Of a stretch of DNA of 64,000 nucleotides, positions 1-9,263 are shown piece by piece; position 1 is the stretch's first letter; every line of letters begins with the position of its first letter. The translations under genes were made by a program, and so were the position numbers. Under the pieces are notes generated by a model that saw nothing but the letters and a program-made list of their open reading frames with translations, had not been told where the DNA came from and did no database searches. Origin of the DNA: Chryseobacterium lactis (GTDB taxonomy: Bacteria; Bacteroidota; Bacteroidia; Flavobacteriales; Weeksellaceae); contig NZ_CP033924.1 of assembly GCF_003815875.1 (NCBI RefSeq), forward strand, positions 3,224,001-3,288,000, written 5' to 3'.

Positions 1-19
1 AATTGGCATTAAACATTGA

Positions 20-400
20 TTATATATTGTTTTTGCTTTTCAAAAGATCTCTGATCTCAGTCAGTAACTTCTGATCTTCTGTTGGACCTGCAGGAGCCGG
101 AGCATCTTTCTTGCTGATTTTGTTTGCACCTTTAATGATCCAGAAAAGAACCATAGCGATACACAAAAAGCTGATTACTGCAGAAAGGAAGTTTCCATAG
201 GCAACACCATTCCAATTAAGTTTAGCGATATTTTCAGCGCCTGCAGCTTTCAATGCCGGATTTAATAGCAATGGAGTTACAACATCTTCTACCAATGATG
301 TTACAATTTTACCGAATGCTGCTCCAATGATAACACCGACAGCCAGATCAAGTACATTGCCTTTAAAAGCAAACTCTTTAAATTCTTTAACAAATCCCAT
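20..400 (-). CDS. mscL: Large-conductance mechanosensitive channel MscL
   Basis: Homopentameric inner-membrane channel that opens under membrane tension to release solutes during hypo-osmotic shock. The 126-residue product has the family's usual length. The N-terminus (MGFVKEFKEFAFKGNVLDLA) is the amphipathic helix leading into TM1, with the conserved GNVLDLAVGVIIGAAFGKIV pore helix at about residues 14-33. TM2 lies at about residues 68-92 and is followed by a charged cytoplasmic helix ending in LLTEIRDLLK. It is a single gene transcribed to the left, with its 3' end just inside the window edge. The ATG start follows directly from the family alignment. Function is confident. Confidence 0.97.
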   Translation of the reverse strand: MGFVKEFKEFAFKGNVLDLAVGVIIGAAFGKIVTSLVEDVVTPLLLNPALKAAGAENIAKLNWNGVAYGNFLSAVISFLCIAMVLFWIIKGANKISKKDAPAPAGPTEDQKLLTEIRDLLKSKNNI

Positions 401-428
401 AATTTATATTTTTTTAATTGTATTTACA

Positions 429-436
429 CAAAAATA
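429..436 (-). promoter_or_regulatory. Probable -7 box of the mscL promoter
   Basis: On the minus strand this reads TATTTTTG, matching the Bacteroidota -7 consensus TAnnTTTG, 28 nt ahead of the mscL ATG. No clear TTTG -33 box is seen. Confidence 0.45.
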
Positions 437-645
437 TAATTTAAAAATGTAAAAAACATTACTTTTTATAGTTTTTTATTCCATAAACGTTGAATTTTAT
501 TCTAAATTCATATTTGTGATTTTAACGAAAACAAACACTTTGTATCAATCTCTTAACTCATTAATGATGACCTTGTATTTTTATTAGTAAGCCCCTATTG
601 TAATCGAAAATCTTTTGTAATTTGCTTAAAGTTTGATTTTATATT

Positions 646-2163
646 ATGAAAATTTTTACCGCAGAACAAATACGTGCATGGGATCAGTTTACCATTTCTC
701 ATGAACCTGTCCCTTCCATTCAGTTGATGGAAAGAGCCTCGATAGCTGTAGCCCACTGGATCTCTGAAAATTGCAAATATCATAGAAAAGCCGTTGTTTT
801 TTGCGGTAACGGAAACAATGGTGGTGATGGTATTGCTGTTGCAAGGATGTTGTATCAAAAAGGGTTTGATGTAGATGTTTTTGTGAATAATCTAAAAGAG
901 AAGTTTTCACATGATGCCTTGGTAAATCTTAAAAGGCTTCGTGATATTTCGGGGATTTCTATTAAAAAGTTCAGTGATATTGATGATTATAATTTTGATG
1001 ATAAAACAATGATTGTTGACGCCCTTTTTGGAACGGGATTGTCAAGATCCTTGGAAGGTGAGTATAAAGAAGTAGTCAATCAACTCAATGCAAAAAAGAA
1101 TATAAAAATATCCATAGACGTTCCTTCGGGTTTGCCAACGGATAAGATAATTGAAAATAAAGACTGTGTTTTCAACGCTGATTATACTTTAAGTTTTCAA
1201 TCCTGGAAACGAACCTTTCTTCATCCCGAAGCTGGAGAATATACTGGAAAAGTCTTTATTCTCGATATAGATTTAAGTAAAGAATACGCTGAATCAGTTG
1301 CGGCAGAATATAATGTGATTGATGATCATCTCATCGATTCTATTTTTCAACCCAGAAAAGAGTTTTCACATAAAGGAACTTATGGTAAAGTGATGATGAT
1401 TGCCGGAAGTTATGGAAAGGTAGGTGCTGCTGTATTAGCTACGAAATCAGCTTTAAAGACCGGAGCGGGATTAACTTTTACACTGGCTCCGGAATGTGGC
1501 TACGAAATATTGCAAACTTCCTGCCCGGAAGCTATGTTTTTCGCAGGTGGAAAGGAACATATAGAGAATTTCGATGTTGACGAAAATATGACGTGTGGAA
1601 TCGGTCCCGGACTTGGAACTCACCCTCAAACTGAAAAGAGTTTTTTGAATTTCCTGAAAGGATATAATACTCCGTTGATTTTAGATGCAGATGCACTCAA
1701 TATGATTTCCAAAGATTCGAAAAACCTTAAGTTCATTCCTGAAAAATCAATTCTGACTCCCCATCCGAAAGAGTTCGAAAGACTTTTTGGAAAAACTGAT
1801 AATTCTTTTGATAGATTGGAACTGGCAAGAGAAAAGGCAAAAGAACTGCATGTTTATATTGTATTAAAAGATCATCATACCCAAATCATTAATCCGAAAG
1901 GAGAGGTATATTACAATATCACAGGAAATGCCGGCCTGGCCAAAGGAGGAAGTGGAGATATTCTTACAGGAATCCTGACGTCATTATTGGCGCAAGGATA
2001 TTCCGAAGAAGATACCTGTATTCTGGGAGTTTGGCTGCATGGGAAAGCTGCTGATTTTGCTTCAGAGAAATACTCAAAAGAATCGATGCTCCCCACAGAT
2101 GTGATCAATGAGTTGGGAAGTGTTTTTAAAGAACTTAACAAAAGAACAGAGAAAGATTTATAA
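646..2163 (+). CDS. nnrD: Bifunctional NAD(P)H-hydrate epimerase / ADP-dependent NAD(P)H-hydrate dehydratase
   Basis: Repairs damaged NADHX and NADPHX. The N-terminal YjeF_N half (about 1-215) epimerises the hydrate. The C-terminal ribokinase-like half (about 225-500) dehydrates the S form using ADP. The nucleotide loop GNGNNGGDG is visible at about residues 54-62. The dehydratase signature GGSGDILTGIL lies near residue 435, with PGLGTH, DADALN and LTPHPKEF before it. At 505 residues it has the normal length of the fused enzyme. It stands alone, divergent from mscL and convergent with lgt. The ATG start is the only good candidate in frame. nnrE/nnrD naming refers to the two domains. Confidence 0.95.
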   Translation: MKIFTAEQIRAWDQFTISHEPVPSIQLMERASIAVAHWISENCKYHRKAVVFCGNGNNGGDGIAVARMLYQKGFDVDVFVNNLKEKFSHDALVNLKRLRDISGISIKKFSDIDDYNFDDKTMIVDALFGTGLSRSLEGEYKEVVNQLNAKKNIKISIDVPSGLPTDKIIENKDCVFNADYTLSFQSWKRTFLHPEAGEYTGKVFILDIDLSKEYAESVAAEYNVIDDHLIDSIFQPRKEFSHKGTYGKVMMIAGSYGKVGAAVLATKSALKTGAGLTFTLAPECGYEILQTSCPEAMFFAGGKEHIENFDVDENMTCGIGPGLGTHPQTEKSFLNFLKGYNTPLILDADALNMISKDSKNLKFIPEKSILTPHPKEFERLFGKTDNSFDRLELAREKAKELHVYIVLKDHHTQIINPKGEVYYNITGNAGLAKGGSGDILTGILTSLLAQGYSEEDTCILGVWLHGKAADFASEKYSKESMLPTDVINELGSVFKELNKRTEKDL

Positions 2164-2171
2164 AGGAGGTG

Positions 2172-2211
2172 AAAAGAAAAAGGGCAAATTCGCTGATTCG
2201 CCAATTTGCCC
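2172..2211 (-). terminator. Rho-independent terminator of lgt
   Basis: GGGCAAATT (2182-2190) pairs with AATTTGCCC (2203-2211). On the minus strand the stem is followed by TTTTTCTTTTC. It lies between the convergent nnrD and lgt genes and the U-tract orientation assigns it to lgt. Confidence 0.75.
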
Positions 2212-2234
2212 CCTTCAATATTTTATCTGTATAC

Positions 2235-3503
2235 TTATTCCGGCTTTTCGTTTTCTGCCTGAGTAATTTTAAATTTCTTAGAAATCACCATGATCACAAC
2301 TCCGGCAATCATGAACGGAATAGAAAGTACCTGTCCGGTATTTAAGCTTCCTATCTGGATAAATTCGTCACCTTGAGGTTCCTTCAGGAATTCTACAAAG
2401 AATCTGATGGCCCAAAGGATAATAAAGAACAATCCGAATAACCAGCCTTGCTGATATTTTTTATCCGTTTTTCTATATAAAATCCATAATAAAACAAAAA
2501 GAGCAACATATCCTACAGCTTCAAATAACTGGCTTGGATAACGAGGAACGGTGATCCCATATTCGCTGCTTTGCTGAGGAAAAAGTAATGCAAAAGGAGA
2601 GTTTGGATCGGCTGGTTTTCCTACAATCTCAGAATTGAAGAAATTACCCATTCTTACAAATGCTCCACCCAAAGCTACCACAATTCCTAATCGGTCATAG
2701 ACCCAGAAAGGATTCTTTTTGATAATTTTAAATGAATAATAAAGCGTGGTGAAAATCAAGGCGATTGTAGCACCATGGCTGGCTAAGCCCGAGAATCCTG
2801 TGAACTTTAATCCGTTTTTAGTACTGATCGGAAGAAATACACTCCAGAAATCTTCTTTAAATAATTCCGGTTGATAAAAAATAACGTGTCCTAATCTGGC
2901 TCCAAGGATGGTACCTATTAATGTCCAGGTAAAAAGAGGCTCCAGGTATTTTTGGTTTACATTATCAATTTTAAATATTCTGGTCATCAGGACATATCCG
3001 AAACCAAATGCAAATACAAACATCAAACTATAAAAATGCAACGTAACCGGTCCCAGCTGAATACCTTTGGAAGGATCCCATATTTTAAAAGGAGTTTCCA
3101 GTTCTACGGTATCAGAAGAAGCAAATGGCTTTGCTGATTTTACAGCATATTTGAATGTAGTGATGTTATCTTTGGTAGTAGAAGTATCTATCAATTTGAA
3201 GTTTTTATCAAAAAACTGATATTTTGCATCTTTAAATTTTGCCAATGTGGATACTCCATAATTATAATATGCAGGTTCGAAATTTGACTCATTAAGGATT
3301 ACCAGAACATTATTGTTAATTGCTTTTTCCGGGAATGCGTTCAGGTCACCCATTTCTGTGGTGGAAAAGATTTTTACAGGAACCTCAGTTCCGTTTACTT
3401 TTAGTGAACCGTCTGACAATCCATCAGAATATTGTTGAGCAAAAAAGCATTGCGTCATCAATGCAAATATTACAAGGTAAATTCTGAAAAAAATAGTACT
3501 CAT
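2235..3503 (-). CDS. lgt: Prolipoprotein diacylglyceryl transferase (Lgt) with an N-terminal extension
   Basis: Transfers diacylglycerol from phosphatidylglycerol to the lipobox cysteine of prolipoproteins, the first step of lipoprotein maturation in the inner membrane. The Lgt core occupies roughly residues 145-410. It shows the polytopic pattern, GARLGHVIFYQPE and the signature RMGNFFNSEIVGKP containing the essential Arg-Gly-Asn. The protein is 422 residues, while typical Lgt proteins have about 260-300. The extra 130 or so residues begin with a signal peptide (ending FFAQQ) followed by a soluble, presumably periplasmic, domain that I do not recognise. yidD lies 24 bp upstream on the same strand, so the two probably form an operon of envelope-assembly genes. 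Confidence 0.95.
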   Translation of the reverse strand: MSTIFFRIYLVIFALMTQCFFAQQYSDGLSDGSLKVNGTEVPVKIFSTTEMGDLNAFPEKAINNNVLVILNESNFEPAYYNYGVSTLAKFKDAKYQFFDKNFKLIDTSTTKDNITTFKYAVKSAKPFASSDTVELETPFKIWDPSKGIQLGPVTLHFYSLMFVFAFGFGYVLMTRIFKIDNVNQKYLEPLFTWTLIGTILGARLGHVIFYQPELFKEDFWSVFLPISTKNGLKFTGFSGLASHGATIALIFTTLYYSFKIIKKNPFWVYDRLGIVVALGGAFVRMGNFFNSEIVGKPADPNSPFALLFPQQSSEYGITVPRYPSQLFEAVGYVALFVLLWILYRKTDKKYQQGWLFGLFFIILWAIRFFVEFLKEPQGDEFIQIGSLNTGQVLSIPFMIAGVVIMVISKKFKITQAENEKPE

Positions 3504-3527
3504 TTTTCTATTGATTTAATAGTTTGT

Positions 3528-3779
3528 TTATTGATTTTTGTGTTTTGGTGGAACGGGATCGTAGCCGCTTCCTCCCCAGGGATGGCACCTCAGTATTCTT
3601 CGGGAACCCATCCAGAATCCTTTAAATATACCATGAACCTGTAATGCTTCGATCATATAATGCGAGCAGGTGGGTTGGTAACGGCAATTTTTGGGAAGTA
3701 GGGGCGAAATAAACCACTGGTAAAATTTTATCAAAATTACCAACGGAAATGTGATGATTTTATTGAATGTAAGTTTCAA
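3528..3779 (-). CDS. yidD: Membrane protein insertion efficiency factor YidD
   Basis: Small membrane-associated protein that assists YidC-dependent insertion of inner-membrane proteins. The 83-residue product carries the family hallmark [10 protein letters not shown], then [20 protein letters not shown]. The N-terminal hydrophobic/amphipathic stretch is [20 protein letters not shown]. The best start is a TTG codon at 3779 (minus strand TTGAAACTTACA). It sits only about 7 nt below a TAnnTTTG box at 3787-3794, so the message may be leaderless. It precedes lgt by 24 bp. Confidence 0.93.
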   Translation of the reverse strand: MKLTFNKIITFPLVILIKFYQWFISPLLPKNCRYQPTCSHYMIEALQVHGIFKGFWMGSRRILRCHPWGGSGYDPVPPKHKNQ

Positions 3780-3786
3780 AACAATG

Positions 3787-3794
3787 CAAAAATA
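3787..3794 (-). promoter_or_regulatory. -7 box ahead of yidD-lgt
   Basis: The minus strand reads TATTTTTG, a full match to TAnnTTTG, followed by CATTGTTTTG. The expected transcription start falls at or within a few bases of the yidD TTG start codon. Confidence 0.5.
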
Positions 3795-3880
3795 GGGTAA
3801 AAAAATGAAAATTAGTTTAATTTTGTTAGAAGTTTCAGTGGTGAAAACCTGAAGCGTTTATCTTAAAAAATAGAATTACT

Positions 3881-5158
3881 TTGAATCAAAATATTCCATT
3901 AGCTGAAAAACTGAGACCCAAAACCCTGGACGAAGTGCTGGGGCAGGAACATCTGACCGGTGAAAAGGGGACGATCAGGAAAATGATCGAAAATGATAGC
4001 CTCAATTCATTGATTTTGTGGGGACCGCCGGGAACAGGAAAAACTACATTGGCGGAAATTATTTCTGAAAAATCCGGAAGGAAATTTTATAAGCTTTCCG
4101 CGGTTTCCTCGGGAGTAAAAGATGTTCGTGATGTAATTGACGATGCCAAAAAGCAAAATTTGTTTTCCGGGAAATCACCCATTTTATTTATTGATGAGAT
4201 CCACCGTTTCAATAAATCTCAGCAGGATTCTTTGTTACATGCCGTAGAAAAAGGCTGGATTGTTCTGATAGGTGCTACCACGGAAAATCCAAGTTTTGAG
4301 GTGGTTTCTGCCTTGTTGTCAAGAAGTCAGGTTTATATTTTAAAAGCATTGAGCTATGAAAAACTGGAAGAACTTATTGATACAGCTTCGGAAAGATATA
4401 ACAAGGATGAAGGAACTGATTTTTCAATCCTGGAAAAGGAAGCCTTTATTCAATATTCGGGTGGAGATGCCAGAAAACTGATTAATTCCGTTGAATTGGT
4501 TTTAAATCAATATAAAAATTCAAGCACCAAAGAAATTATCAATTCTGATGTCCTTGAGGTGCTTCAGGAGACGATGGCACTCTATGATAAAAACGGAGAA
4601 CAGCATTATGATATTATTTCAGCCTTTATCAAATCAATGCGGGGTGGAGATCCTAACGGAGCTGTATACTGGCTGGCCCGAATGATTGCCGGGGGAGAAG
4701 ATATCAAATTTATTGCAAGAAGGATGCTGATTCTGGCTGCTGAAGATATCGGTTTGGCAAATCCCAATGCATTGGTTATTGCCAATAATTGTTTTCAGGC
4801 GGTCAACGTGATCGGGAATCCTGAATCAAGGATTATTTTAAGTGAAACGGCAGTATATCTGGCAGTCTCTCCTAAGAGTAATTCTACCTACATGGCAATT
4901 AATGAGGCGTTGGCGCTTGTGAAGAGAACCGGGAATCTTCCTGTGCCGCTCCATCTTAGAAATGCTCCTACAAAACTGATGAAGGATCTGGATTATGGCA
5001 AAGAATACAAATATGCCCATTCTTATGAAGGTAATTTCGTAGAGCAGGATTTTCTGCCCGCAGAAATTAAAGATACAAAATTGTATGAACCGGGAAGCAA
5101 TGCTACAGAAAAGAAAATTCATGAGGAGCTTAAGAAAAAGTGGGGAAATAAATATTAA
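3881..5158 (+). CDS. rarA: Replication-associated recombination protein A (RarA/MgsA AAA+ ATPase)
   Basis: Tetrameric AAA+ clamp-loader-like ATPase that acts at stalled replication forks. Walker A GPPGTGKT lies at residues 48-55 and Walker B LFIDEIHRF at about 102-110. The sensor motif GATTENPSFE and the C-terminal MgsA domain (AARMI/AEDIGLANPNAL region, about 265-400) follow. At 425 residues it has the usual length. The start is TTG at 3881. There is no in-frame ATG between it and the upstream stop at 3842, and the protein begins with the family N-terminus MNQNIPLAEKLRP. It is monocistronic and ends in a strong hairpin. Confidence 0.96.
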   Translation: MNQNIPLAEKLRPKTLDEVLGQEHLTGEKGTIRKMIENDSLNSLILWGPPGTGKTTLAEIISEKSGRKFYKLSAVSSGVKDVRDVIDDAKKQNLFSGKSPILFIDEIHRFNKSQQDSLLHAVEKGWIVLIGATTENPSFEVVSALLSRSQVYILKALSYEKLEELIDTASERYNKDEGTDFSILEKEAFIQYSGGDARKLINSVELVLNQYKNSSTKEIINSDVLEVLQETMALYDKNGEQHYDIISAFIKSMRGGDPNGAVYWLARMIAGGEDIKFIARRMLILAAEDIGLANPNALVIANNCFQAVNVIGNPESRIILSETAVYLAVSPKSNSTYMAINEALALVKRTGNLPVPLHLRNAPTKLMKDLDYGKEYKYAHSYEGNFVEQDFLPAEIKDTKLYEPGSNATEKKIHEELKKKWGNKY

Positions 5159-5160
5159 AG

Positions 5161-5194
5161 AAAAAGGATACCGTTTTTACAGTATCCTTTTTTT
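5161..5194. terminator. Bidirectional Rho-independent terminator between rarA and the secreted 138-residue protein gene
   Basis: AAAAAGGATAC (5161-5171) pairs perfectly with GTATCCTTTTT (5182-5192) over 11 bp with a 10-nt loop. A-rich and T-rich flanks on each side allow use from both converging genes. Confidence 0.85.
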
Positions 5195-5206
5195 ATGTTG
5201 ACTCAA

Positions 5207-5623
5207 TTATTTAAGTGTTACATAGAGAGTTTTCTTTCCATTTTCATCCTTTACTTCTCCTTTATTAATGATTTCAGGGTATATCATTGTGCTGGTGTCA
5301 GTAAATTCATATCCTCCAATAAATACAGGAGTATTTTCCGGAACACCATATTGTACGTTTATTTGATTAAGAGGCATTCTGTCCATTACATTTTCTCCGT
5401 TTTTAAATTTATATTCAGTTACACCTTTAGTAAAAATAGAGCTGTATTTTTTAAGACTTGCCGGAAGATTAGCTGCGGTGTATGTTTTTGAAACCTGCAA
5501 CACAGATTTTTTTGAATTGAATAGATTCACTGTTCCGATAACATTATCAGCCACTGCAAACTTTTGTTGAGCAAATAAAGTTACAGATGACAGTATTAAA
5601 AAAGAGTAGAGTAATTTTTTCAT
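5207..5623 (-). CDS. Secreted protein of unknown function
   Basis: 138 residues with a clear Sec signal peptide (MKKLLYSFLILSSVTLFAQQ, cleavage near residue 19). The mature part is about 119 residues, with no cysteines and no motif I recognise. It contains a proline/glycine-rich middle section (QYGVPENTPVFIGGYEF) and a β-rich pattern. It is likely periplasmic, or secreted beyond. It is convergent with rarA, separated by a shared terminator, and 113 bp downstream of the DUF2339 gene end on the same strand. No function is proposed. Confidence 0.75.
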   Translation of the reverse strand: MKKLLYSFLILSSVTLFAQQKFAVADNVIGTVNLFNSKKSVLQVSKTYTAANLPASLKKYSSIFTKGVTEYKFKNGENVMDRMPLNQINVQYGVPENTPVFIGGYEFTDTSTMIYPEIINKGEVKDENGKKTLYVTLK

Positions 5624-5736
5624 AATCAGAATATATAGGTGTTAAAAACGTGATAAATATAGTTATTTTTTGTAAAATTTAAATGTATTCTTAAAATGTT
5701 TTGCATTTTATCTATAAATATAGGCTTTTGCCTTAA

Positions 5737-7956
5737 TTATAAGCTTGTAGGTTCTTCATTTTTATCCTTTTTGTCAACCATATTTTTAATGATATTCTTA
5801 AGTCGTTGGAAGGTGAATGAGCTTAATAATAATATAACTCCCAATACGATAAAGGCACTGATCCTTGAGATATTGTCCATCTGCCAGACATCATATCCAT
5901 AAAGTTTTAAAACCATAATACCAACCAGAGCAAATCCAATTTTATTATATTCCTGGATATTCTTTTTTAAACCTGTATAAATGAGGATGCTGGCCAGAAT
6001 AGTCCATATAATAGGTAAATAAAGAATATTGAAATGTTTTTTTATTTCGAAAGAATGAGCGAAATCACGGGAAGCGGTCAGAACATAGGCGTGATGCAGT
6101 TCACAACTTACAGAGGTGATCAATGCCAGGGATAAGGCCCAGTAAGAAATTTTGTTTTTATGAAAATCTGAAGAAGGAATTATTTTAAATCCTATATATA
6201 TAAAAGGTATCCACTGAAGCAGGTGTAGCAGATAGAATGAAGATCCCAAATTTTTTGTTAAAATGCTGGTCACAACTGATGAAGTGGTGATGGATACGTT
6301 TATGATCAAAAGAAATAGAAACAAGTAGATCAATACTATTTGTAAGCCGATGTTGATATGTAATACTTTTCGGAAAAGCAATAATATAAAAATATAGTAC
6401 ATGCTGAAAAGTAATGCTACACTGGTAATGGCAGCCCAATGCATGTTTTGAATATGGTAAATGATTTCCAGGAGCAATGCTGTGTAAATAATTCCATAGC
6501 TGGCAACCGTAATGAGATCTTCAAAAAAGCTATTGTCGTTTGCTGAGGTGTCTTTCTGAACGTCTTTTAATAAATATAAATTAACGATTGCAGAGAAAAC
6601 AGTAACTAAACTTGTTAAAAATACCGGATTGAGTATAATGCTGAGGTTTTTAGCATTGAAATATTCAGTCCAGGTAATCATCTGGGCAATAATTACTAAC
6701 GGGAAAAGGATATGAAAGCATGTTTTGAAGATTTTATGCCCGGTCTTTTTCCAGATAAAGAGAAGTAGAGTAGCTTCTATTGCCCAAACGCTGGTAATCA
6801 AATGTGTTTTAAACTGTAAGGCAACAGCGATGGTAATAAGGCTGACGGTGATTCCTGCGAACACAGAAAATGAAGTTCCTGCGTTTTTTTTTCTATATTC
6901 TCTGAATAAAAGTATAGTATTAATCAGTGCGAAACCGATCGGGAAAATAGTAGCAGGCTCGTATTTCAACTCATCAAAAGTATAAACCAGACCTATAATA
7001 CTTGTAAAATTAATTAAAGCAAGCATTAAAATATCCCATGTGGAAAGTACATTCTTTTTGATATAATCATACAGCGCAAAAATGTAAAAAATAATATAAC
7101 TGATGATATAAAAAACAATACTCAGAAGTTCCGGTTTTTCAGAAGTCCAGAAAAGAAGGTAAAGAGTGGTAAATACATAGGCCGTCCATCCAACGCTTTT
7201 CCAGTGTTTTAAGAAGGTTACAGCTAGCATCCCAATATTAAGAAGAGTAAGATAAATAAAAAGGAAAAGATAATTACTTTGCCCTGTACTGATCATTAAA
7301 GGTGCTGAGAAGCCACCTATTAATGAGAAAATAATTAATATTTCACTTTTATAATAATAGGAGAGAATGATGGAGATGGCGGTGATAAGAATAGTTATGA
7401 GGAAAGCCGTATTCTGGGTGAAAAGGTGGTATTCCCGGAAGGCAATTGTTGCGGTAAAATACAAAACAGCGATTCCTCCGCCTGTGATAATGGAGGCAAA
7501 AGTTGTGTAATTTTTTCTTAGGAAATGTCCGATCAGGATAATGGTGGCTCCGATGAAAAAGCCTATTCCTGCCCTTGCAGTTTCGCCAATCCAGTTTTTA
7601 TCAATGGCATATTTTACAAAATAACCTATTCCCAGAACAAGGGTGAAGATTCCAACGATCGTAAGAATATTCTGTTTTAAAAAGTCAAATACAGGACCCA
7701 GCCAATCTTTTTGAGGCGGTGGCGGAAGCTTTTCATGATTTGGACTTACTTCTTCCCTGTACGTTACCGGTGTAGGTTGTGGCTGAATTTTCTCATCTGG
7801 AGTTTCTTTTATCACTTCATCATTCTGTAATGACGGACTACCTATTTTAGAATGGAGATCCGATATCTCTTTTTCAAGTTTTCTGATTTTGTTATTCAGA
7901 TTGTTGAAAATGATAATGATTACTACAATTAATATGACAGCCAGAAACTCATTCAT
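5737..7956 (-). CDS. DUF2339 family multi-pass membrane protein
   Basis: A 739-residue integral membrane protein. A single N-terminal hydrophobic segment (about 2-20) is followed by a short coiled-coil (LNNKIRKLEKEISDLHSKI) and a proline-rich linker (residues 45-82). About 18-20 membrane helices fill the rest. The WIGETARAGIGFFIGATIILIG region and the long run of helices are typical of DUF2339. Its biochemical role is unknown. The C-terminus is short and charged (KKDKNEEP). The minus strand shows a -7 box at 7971-7978 only 15 nt ahead of the ATG. Confidence 0.88.
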   Translation of the reverse strand: MNEFLAVILIVVIIIIFNNLNNKIRKLEKEISDLHSKIGSPSLQNDEVIKETPDEKIQPQPTPVTYREEVSPNHEKLPPPPQKDWLGPVFDFLKQNILTIVGIFTLVLGIGYFVKYAIDKNWIGETARAGIGFFIGATIILIGHFLRKNYTTFASIITGGGIAVLYFTATIAFREYHLFTQNTAFLITILITAISIILSYYYKSEILIIFSLIGGFSAPLMISTGQSNYLFLFIYLTLLNIGMLAVTFLKHWKSVGWTAYVFTTLYLLFWTSEKPELLSIVFYIISYIIFYIFALYDYIKKNVLSTWDILMLALINFTSIIGLVYTFDELKYEPATIFPIGFALINTILLFREYRKKNAGTSFSVFAGITVSLITIAVALQFKTHLITSVWAIEATLLLFIWKKTGHKIFKTCFHILFPLVIIAQMITWTEYFNAKNLSIILNPVFLTSLVTVFSAIVNLYLLKDVQKDTSANDNSFFEDLITVASYGIIYTALLLEIIYHIQNMHWAAITSVALLFSMYYIFILLLFRKVLHINIGLQIVLIYLFLFLLIINVSITTSSVVTSILTKNLGSSFYLLHLLQWIPFIYIGFKIIPSSDFHKNKISYWALSLALITSVSCELHHAYVLTASRDFAHSFEIKKHFNILYLPIIWTILASILIYTGLKKNIQEYNKIGFALVGIMVLKLYGYDVWQMDNISRISAFIVLGVILLLSSFTFQRLKNIIKNMVDKKDKNEEPTSL

Positions 7957-7970
7957 TATTTAGTTTTTAT

Positions 7971-7978
7971 CAAATATA
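7971..7978 (-). promoter_or_regulatory. -7 box ahead of the DUF2339 gene
   Basis: The minus strand reads TATATTTG, a TAnnTTTG match. The start codon lies 15 nt downstream. No -33 TTTG is evident. Confidence 0.45.
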
Positions 7979-7996
7979 GAGAAATTTGAAGTGTTG

Positions 7997-8034
7997 AAAA
8001 AAATTAACCCATCACAATAAAAGTGACGGGTTAA
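7997..8034 (-). terminator. Terminator of the 8065-8772 gene
   Basis: TTAACCCATCAC (8004-8015) pairs with GTGACGGGTTAA (8023-8034), with one G-T wobble. On the minus strand the stem is followed by a T-tract. Confidence 0.8.
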
Positions 8035-8064
8035 AGATATAGATAACTAACAATATGTTTTTTA

Positions 8065-8772
8065 CTAATTAGAAACTTTGTAAATAGAGAATGAAGCGAC
8101 ACTGGAACCTAGTAATCCTACATCAAGAGCGGTAGATCCTACAAGTCCAAATGAAACTTTGTCACCTGCCTGGAATGAATATACCGAACTAAGTGAACTT
8201 TCAGAAATTGTTAAACTTAACAATATCAGGTTGGCTCCACTAAAAGCACGGCTATCAATCGTTGTAGCAACTCCGGCTCTGGTTCTTACGATACCAATTC
8301 CCGGGTTATTTGCTAAGATAGAAGCTTGTAGCCCTGTTCCATAACGGAAACTGAATCCTACTGCATAAAGACCTGTAGAAGGAATCGTATAAGTATTATC
8401 GGTGTCATTGAATAATGCTGCTGATCCAAGAGTTCTTTCGGCTGCAAGGAAATTGACTGCTCTAAAACCGGAAGGGAAGAGTCCAAGGCTTAAAAGACTG
8501 ATACCAGCGGTTTTTTTGGCAACATAAACAGAGGTGTTTGTATTGGAGGCGCCTATTACAAGCTGTGGGTCCATTGCGAAAACTTCTGCGCTTCCTATAT
8601 TGCTTGCTAAAAGCTGGTAGCCAGGTAATGCTGTAGCCATTGGGGTGTCCCGAACTACTAAAGTTCCGTTAATGTCTAGTGTTGCAGTTGGTGTTGCAGT
8701 ATTAATACCTACTTGTGAAAATAGTGGTAAAGTTGCGCATGCTAAAATTAGGCTGTAGATTTTAGTTTTCAT
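8065..8772 (-). CDS. Secreted protein with C1q/TNF-like C-terminal region, paralogue A
   Basis: About 235 residues from the second ATG (8772, MKTKIYSL); a longer version starts at 8778. A signal peptide ends near LPLFSQ. The mature N-terminus VGINTATPTATLDINGTLVVR is of a kind frequent in Bacteroidota cell-surface and tail-fibre-like proteins. The C-terminal half has a β-rich pattern with a tGLYAVGFSFR strand, FQAGDKVSFGL and a terminal SFSIYKVSN. This resembles the C1q/TNF jelly-roll, an inference from pattern only. It has a close paralogue 486 bp upstream at 9264-9971. Each gene has its own terminator. A role in adhesion or ligand binding is possible but not shown. Confidence 0.8.
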   Translation of the reverse strand: MKTKIYSLILACATLPLFSQVGINTATPTATLDINGTLVVRDTPMATALPGYQLLASNIGSAEVFAMDPQLVIGASNTNTSVYVAKKTAGISLLSLGLFPSGFRAVNFLAAERTLGSAALFNDTDNTYTIPSTGLYAVGFSFRYGTGLQASILANNPGIGIVRTRAGVATTIDSRAFSGANLILLSLTISESSLSSVYSFQAGDKVSFGLVGSTALDVGLLGSSVASFSIYKVSN

Positions 8773-8778
8773 GATCAA

Positions 8779-9263
8779 GATTTTTAATTAGTTTCTGAGA
8801 TTAAAGATAATAAAAAAAATGCTTTGTATTGCAAAATTTTTATTTTTAACATTATTATGATGTAAAATATTTAAACATACGTTTATATTTTGCCTTATTG
8901 TTCTTCATAATGTTATTACATATTAATATTTTTTAAATTGATGTTCATCGCAAATGTAATAAAAAAAATCACTAAGTCTCTATTATTTGAAATATTTTTT
9001 TTAATTAAAACTGCGTTATTATTTGATTAATAATAAATTAAAATTAATTATGGTGAAATTATGTTTGTTATAGTCGTTTTATGTTGAAAAATATTTAAGG
9101 CTATTTTTTACTATGTTATTTAGCTGTCTATTAATTTATTGAGTGTAGCAAAAACATAAAAAACACTGCCATAAAGGCAGTGCAACTGTAAGTGATTGTA
9201 AGTCTGATTGGACTATAGATGAAGTGTTTTTACATTCAGTTTTTGTTGTTGAAGAGCTTATTT
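8779..9263. other. AT-rich intergenic region between the two paralogues
   Basis: About 485 bp, very AT-rich, with no convincing ORF on either strand. It should hold the promoter of paralogue A on its left side and contains the terminator of paralogue B at 9156-9182. Confidence 0.6.
9156..9182 (-). terminator. Terminator of paralogue B
   Basis: CACTGCC (9164-9170) pairs with GGCAGTG (9176-9182) around a 5-nt loop. The minus strand continues TTTTTTATG. Confidence 0.85.
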
